64,000 nt of DNA, taken from assembly GCA_942159475.1 (NCBI GenBank), contig OW804099.1, forward strand, positions 15,971,920-16,035,919, in the 5' to 3' direction. The translations under genes were made by a program, and so were the position numbers. The notes beneath the pieces were generated by a model. The model searched no databases, was not told where the DNA came from, and saw only the letters and a program-made list of their open reading frames with translations. Of this stretch, positions 58,567 to 64,000 are shown in pieces. This DNA comes from Sthenelais limicola. Lineage: Eukaryota > Annelida > Polychaeta > Phyllodocida > Sigalionidae. Numbering within the stretch: position 1 is the stretch's first letter; every line of letters begins with the position of its first letter.

Positions 58567-58802
58567 GGGTTAGGTTTGCAGAAAATGTACAATTGGCAGC
58601 TCTACACAATTTAGTAAATTATGCTAAATTAGGCTGCAATTTGGCCAATACTAGGTAAATTCGAGTATATTTTTAATTGCATTGATTCTAGCAATCTGTT
58701 TGGTTAGCTTGAACTGTATTTTGAACTTTATTTTCGTCTGAAATTTGGGTTATTTGAGAGGATTGGTGAAGTTGAATTGTACATTTTCTGGCGACTTCAC
58801 CC
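58567..58802 (+). mobile_element. Family A element, full length
   Basis: Ends GGGTTAGGTTTGCAGAAAAT and ACATTTTCTGGCGACTTCAC, then CC. Confidence 0.83.
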
Positions 58803-58826
58803 GTCTGCCCCCACTCGGCACCATTA

Positions 58827-59062
58827 GGGTCAAGTTGTCAGAGAAATGTACAATTCACCTTCACCAATCCTCTCAAATATCCCAAATTCAAGACAAAATT
58901 GAGGCTCAAAAAACAGTTCACTATAACCAAACAGATCTCTTGAATCATCACAATACAAAACACACTCAGATATATCTAGGATTGATACTTTTTCAGCTTA
59001 ATTTAGAAGAATTTGTTGAATGTTTATAGCTGCTGATTGTACATTGTCTGAAGTTCTGACCC
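58827..59062 (-). mobile_element. Family A element, full length, inverted to its neighbour
   Basis: Only about 24 bp after the previous copy, in opposite orientation; ends ACATTGTCTGAAGTTCTGAC, then CC. Confidence 0.82.
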
Positions 59063-59182
59063 ATTGGGACTAATCTGCCCCCACTGGCCTGTAATACCCC
59101 ACAAGGCCGGCAGGGGGAAGCACACATGTCACTAATGCTGAGGTCGTGACAAACAAGCGGCAATCACATGTTCACATGGACG

Positions 59183-59402
59183 GGGCAGATTGTCAGAAAA
59201 TGTACGATTCACCTTCACCAATCCTCTTATACTCCCCAATTAAGACAAAAATAAAGTTCAAAATAGAGTTTAACACAACGAAACTGACTTCAAAACAATA
59301 CCAAATATACTCAGATATACTTAGTATTGACCATTTGACAGCCTTATTTAGCAGAAGTTACACAATGTGTAGAGCTGTATATATGTTCTGATGATGTGAC
59401 CA
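59183..59402 (-). mobile_element. Family A element, third of a cluster
   Basis: Starts GGGCAGATTGTCAGAAAATG; the right end is decayed (TGTTCTGATGATGTGACC). Confidence 0.75.
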
Positions 59403-60178
59403 TTATATGAGTGGAGAGTTACTCAGGCTGGTGTTACCCACTGTACAAGTATGTGAATGTATGGGTACAAGTGTGCATCATTATCCCACACAATGATGTA
59501 CCAACCACCACACCTACACCACACCTACACCACACCTACTTCACATGCACTGAATCATCTCTGACTCCCAGTCTGTCACTTTTCCCACTGTAGAACAGTA
59601 GACTCTGTGCCTGATGCAAGGAACATACTCTATACTACTACTGGTAGTAGTTTAGATTATACAAAAGAAATACTGTCCCCCGTGGTTAGATAATTAGCCC
59701 ATGCAACAAATCAATCTTAGAGGATACTATATGTAAAGTTTCCCTGCTCAACTCATCTCTAGATCTCAGTGTTTACTATTAATCTTATACAGGCTGCTCT
59801 TTGACCCTATTCATATATATAGGTAGTAGGAGAGAGACAGGAGACATGTTAGTCACATATATATATACCCCAGTCCCATCTTGGTGGTCTGACGTAACTA
59901 GCACACGGTAGAAATTCAAGCAAACTTTCCCGAAATGAAGAACTCAGTGACAAGTGTCACTTTCACTGAGAAAACAGGTTTTAATCACTCCAGCTGCCTA
60001 GTTACTGGCAGTGAGAGGAAATAGTGTGTGAGAAGTGTGCATTTAATGTAGCTGGTTACCCGGATGTGGGTCTGACCCTGCCTCAGCTCTTCTCTCAAGT
60101 CCCCCTCCTCCCCCTGCACTGATTGCCGCTCATCCTGGCATCTTCATTAGGCGATGACAGTTGCGCGCGCATTAAATG
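59403..60178. other. Nothing recognised
   Basis: Contains short CACACCTACAC repeats (59506-59540). No exon or known repeat family. Confidence 0.5.
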
Positions 60179-60594
60179 TGATGTGTCACAGGGAAATGAG
60201 TCACAAGTTGCAAAAAATGGATTTTGAGATATCATCATATTTGAAAAGATGAGATCAAGGCGATTACAATGATGGTAAACAGTAGGACATCTATTAAATA
60301 AGTGTTTCTATATTTTAGGTTTGATATTTTTATTTTTGAAAAATAAGTCTGCAATATCTCTGGGTGGACAATTATTAGTTAACTAGCAAAATATGCTCTA
60401 TAGGATGACCTTAGAAATGCATGGATATATTTTGAACAGTGTTGAAATTTGGTGCATGTATTTAAACTACTTAAGGCTCTAAACCCCTCAAAGCTTAGAA
60501 CATTCCAAGAGAGACTTTGTGAATAAAAGACTACAAAAATTATCACTTTTGCGTTTTGTGACTGATTTTTCTGGCACACATCACAGCTAGAGGT
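60179..60594 (-). mobile_element. Family B element, full length
   Basis: GTGATGTGTCACAGGGAAAT to TTTTTCTGGCACACATCAC; both ends carry the CACA variant. Confidence 0.82.
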
Positions 60595-60629
60595 AACAAG
60601 CGTGGTTAGAGTGAAGGAATCAAATATGT

Positions 60630-60886
60630 GATCCGTTTTTAATGTTTCTAGATGGGTAATTACCAGTAAAGTGACTAAATATATTCCAAATAAAGGCCTT
60701 CAATACACAAGGATGTATTTAATACCGTGTCCCGGAATTTGTTACATGGATTCATATTATTATGAGTGCTAAACCCTATAAAGATCAGAACATTTCAATG
60801 AAGAGATCTTGTGAAAAAAACACTTGGAAAAATATCAATTTTGCGACTTGTGACTCATTTTCCTGGCACACCCCACATTAAGACAT
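60630..60886 (-). mobile_element. Family B element, 5'-truncated
   Basis: Enters at the GGGTAATTACCAGTAAAGTG block and ends CATTTTCCTGGCACACCCCA. Confidence 0.72.
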
Positions 60887-61147
60887 AACGAGGGTGGTTA
60901 GAGGGAAGGAATCAAACATGGCGAGTCATGGAGGCTGTTTGTGGACGGGTGAGATGAAAGATGGTCGCTCTCATCATCAAACTCTAGAAGAAGAACAAAA
61001 ACACAGCCCAGTCTACTGTAACTAGTGAAGTAAGGAGGCCTTTAATGGCCGCCATATTGGCAATCTGCTGCTTTCTTGTTATTGCAGATGACGCATGCGC
61101 AGTGTAAAATGTGAGACAGTAACCACGGCAGCAGCAGGCAGAGAGTG

Positions 61148-62282
61148 TGAGAGCTCAAGGTCACTCAGCAGATGGACCAGTAGTGGGTACTAGATGGACT
61201 GATGGATAGATGTATGAGAGCTCAAGGTCAGCAGATGGACCAGTAGTGGGTACTGGATGGACTGATGGATAGATGTATGAGAGCTCAAGGTCAGCAGATG
61301 GACAAGTAGTGGGTACTAGATGGACTGATGGATAGATGTATGAGAGCTCAAGGTCAGCAGATGGACAAGTAGTGGGTACTAGATGGACTGATGGATAGAT
61401 GTATGAGAGCTCAAGGTCACTCAGCAGATGGACCAGTAGTGGGTACTAGATGGACTGATGGATAGATGTATGAGAGCTCAAGGTCAGCAGATGGACCAGT
61501 AGTGGGTACTAGATGGACTGATGGATAGATGTATGAGAGCTCAAGGTCAGCAGATGGACAAGTAGTGGGTACTAGATGGACTGATGGATAGATGTATGAG
61601 AGCTCAAGGTCACTCAGCAGATGGACCAGTAGTGGGTACTAGATGGACTGATGGATAGATGTATGAGAGCTCAAGGTCACTCAGCAGATGGACCAGTAGT
61701 GGGTACTAGATGGACTGATGGATAGATGTATGAGAGCTCAAGGTCAGCAGATGGACCAGTAGTGGGTACTAGATGGACTGATGGATAGATGTATGAGAGC
61801 TCAAGGTCAGCAGATGGACCAGTAGTGGGTACTGGATGGACTGATGGATAGATGTATGAGAGCTCAAGGTCAGTGAGCAGATGGACCAGTAGTGGGTACT
61901 GGATGGACTGATGGATAGATGTATGAGAGCTCAAGGTCACTCAGCAGATGGACCAGTAGTGGGTACTAGATGGACTGATGGATAGATGTATGAGAGCTCA
62001 AGGTCACTCAGCAGATGGACCAGTAGTGGGTACTAGATGGACTGATGGATAGATGTATGAGAGCTCAAGGTCACTCAGCAGATGTACCAGTAGTGGGTAC
62101 TAGATGGACTGATGGATAGATGTATGAGAGCTCAAGGTCACTCAGCAGATGGACCAGTAGTGGGTACTAGATGGACTGATGGATAGATGTATGAGAGCTC
62201 AAGGTCATTCAGCAGATGGACCAGTAGTGGGTACTAGATGGACTGATGGATAGATGTATGAGAGCTCAAGGTCACTCAGCTA
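61148..62282. repeat. 63/67-bp minisatellite carrying TCAAGGTCA in each unit
   Basis: About 18 units of AGCTCAAGGTCA(CTCA)GCAG, then ATGGACCAGTAGTGGGTACT. Two length classes differ by a 4-bp ACTC. Each unit holds TCAAGGTCA, a consensus ERR/FTZ-F1 half-site. Confidence 0.95.
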
Positions 62283-62648
62283 GACTAGACTCCCCGCGAC
62301 TACCACTTCTGTAAGAAAGAAGCTGCCAACGGCAGAATCCGAAGAAAAATAGAAGTTGTACCGGTTATAACGGTTAAACGCCTATTATACTAGAAAGACA
62401 TTTATAGCTGTCTCTGCCCACCAAATACATGCTTATTGAGCTTATTCTCCAATATCAGTACTACCATATGTTAGTAAGCAATGATATTAGCCAGTGATTA
62501 CTGGAACAATATTGTCTAGAAAAGAAGATATAAGCCCATTTACCACCAGCGAGGCCTGTGATAAGATTCAAATCGACGGCCATTGCCGCTAAATATAAAC
62601 AAAGCGCTGAAATATGGTGTCTCCCAATACCGCCGCTAGCGCCCCTGC

Positions 62649-62677
62649 ATACACATGCCTCGCTGAGGCATGTGTAT
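62649..62677. repeat. Perfect 13-bp hairpin, 3-nt loop
   Basis: ATACACATGCCTC - GCT - GAGGCATGTGTAT. Confidence 0.9.
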
Positions 62678-62913
62678 TATTAGACACCAAAACAAAAGCA
62701 TAGGAGGGAAGGCTGAGAGGCAGCCGGGGGGTGGGTGGTGGGAACCATTGAAAATGAGAAAAAGATTCCAATACAATACAAGTACATACCGGTAGCCTAA
62801 GACACCACAACCAAATTAATAATTAATAATGGATTGATGGACAAACAGAAAATACTTATTCTCTGTCTGTCTCTGCACTCCATGGGAAACCGTTATCCTT
62901 ACTTTATATATAT

Positions 62914-63144
62914 GGGTCAGATTTTCAGAAAATGTACAATTGGCAGCAGTACACTTTTAGTAATTTTTGATAAATTAGGCTGCAATTTAGTCAATACTAT
63001 GTAAATTCGAGTATATTTGGCATTGCATTGATTCTAGCAATCTGTACTGAACTAAACTGTATTTTGAACTTTAATTTCGTCCGAAATTCGGGTTATTTGG
63101 AAAGATTGGTGAAGGTGAATTGTACATTTTCTGAAAATATGACC
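62914..63144 (+). mobile_element. Family A element, near full length
   Basis: Left TIR perfect; right end ACATTTTCTGAAAATATGAC, then C. Confidence 0.83.
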
Positions 63145-63331
63145 AATATTGAAACTTTATTTTTCCATTTTTTACATGTGGTCTCCTCGGAAAAAGCGGG
63201 TGACATATCTCTGCCTTGACAGTTGTCCGACAGAACCTTCTACTTCCCTCCAACAATAATCTGACCTTTATGACATGTTTCTGTGTTGTTTTGGTCAAAA
63301 TGTTGAAGAGAGTTGATTTCATTCTGAAGAT

Positions 63332-63571
63332 GGGTCAGATTTTCAGAAAATGTAGGCCTACAATTCAACTTCGCCAATCTTCTCAAATAACCCAAATTTA
63401 AGAAGAAAATAAAGTTCAAAATACAGTTCAACCTAACCAAACAGATTGCTAGAATCAATGCAATGCCAAATATTTTCAAATTTACCTAGTATTGGCCAAA
63501 TTGCAGCCTAATTTAGCAGACTTTACTAAATGTGTACAGCTGCCAATTGTACATTTTCTGAAAATCTAACC
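63332..63571 (-). mobile_element. Family A element, full length
   Basis: The left TIR is perfect apart from a small AGGCCT insertion (GTAGGCCTACAATT). The right end is TTTTCTGAAAATCTAACC. Confidence 0.83.
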
Positions 63572-63697
63572 AAGATATATTATTGGTTAGAAGCGGACAG
63601 AAATAAGTGAAAATGACAGGCAACACTCTTTCCTTTCCACCCACTCACTACCGCTCCTCGGTCAACAACCTTTGTCAAAGAGAACCTGAAGGAATAG

Positions 63698-63840
63698 AGG
63701 GATTTGCATGTCCGCCATTTTGAATCTTGATTCCAGGGAGTTGTGTTTCAGTGGAAAAGCTAAAGTAAAAAAGCTAAAATGTAGAAAACATGTCATGTTC
63801 AGCATGGAATCTTTAACAATAACCTCATGCCAGTAAGATC
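63698..63840 (+). mobile_element. Family C fragment
   Basis: GGGATTTGCATGTCCGCCAT to CATGTTCAGCATGGAATC; the remainder is replaced by the terminal minisatellite. Confidence 0.65.
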
Positions 63841-64000
63841 ATTTTAATTCACCTTCAATTGACCTTCACCCTTTTCAATTCACCTTCAATTGACTTTCAC
63901 CCTGTTTAATTCACCTTCAATTGACCTTCACCCTGTTTAATTCACCTTCAATTGACCTTCACCCTTATCAATTGACCTTCAATTGACCTTCAATTGACCT
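63835..64000. repeat. Minisatellite running off the window end
   Basis: TTCAATTGACCTTCACCCTG, then TTTAATTCACC; units shorten to TTCAATTGACC at the edge. Confidence 0.9.

Noticed and set aside
61148..62282. Possible CRISPR array
   Set aside because: Repeats are directly adjacent without unique spacers, and the genome is an animal's.

Overview
The window looks like genomic DNA of a bilaterian invertebrate animal, probably marine. There are no operons and no ribosome-binding sites. Short coding exons with GT/AG borders lie inside long introns, and most of the sequence is transposon relics, miniature inverted-repeat elements and minisatellites. I cannot name the species.

The one convincing host gene is on the minus strand. 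Six exons (33617-33736, 32713-32892, 30934-31053, 13709-13882, 12961-13074, 11148-11309) join in one frame. Every junction is phase 1, and together they encode about 290 residues forming three consecutive fibronectin type III (FN3) domains, each split over two exons. The wording of the middle and last domains resembles the membrane-proximal FN3 domains of L1-family cell-adhesion molecules (neuroglian/L1CAM/NrCAM/neurofascin). The upstream Ig and FN3 exons are not seen between 33.7 kb and the end of the window, so a non-coding stretch of at least 30 kb separates exon A from the next upstream exon. A weak candidate last exon lies at 7089-7231.

Layout: 0.4-7 kb holds a family-C element, a hammerhead-like RNA core, a TTAA-flanked element, a palindromic repeat and a hairpin-unit minisatellite. 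At 7.5-10.2 kb is a decayed LINE with reverse transcriptase, and at 10.3-11 kb an LTR-like block. From 11.1 to 13.9 kb come exons F, E and D. The 17-kb intron between D and C (13.9-30.9 kb) contains a 6.5-kb element bounded by inverted repeats of more than 500 bp, carrying an LTR and a broken gag. It also holds a cluster of family-A elements, a promoter-like block with a possible 26-nt first coding exon on the plus strand (28.1-28.3 kb), and a 60-bp minisatellite. From 30.9 to 33.7 kb are exons C, B and A. From 33.9 to 64 kb there are minisatellites, inverted repeats, three abundant TIR families and a few complex islands that could be conserved non-coding elements.

Three short non-autonomous families dominate. 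Family A is about 235 bp, with ends reading GGGTCAGATTTTCAGAAAAT. Family B is about 360-430 bp, with ends reading GTGATGTGTTTCAGGAAAAT. Family C is about 350 bp, with ends reading AATAGGGGATTTGCAT. None has coding capacity. Most long open frames in the window are artefacts of low-complexity or tandem repeats.
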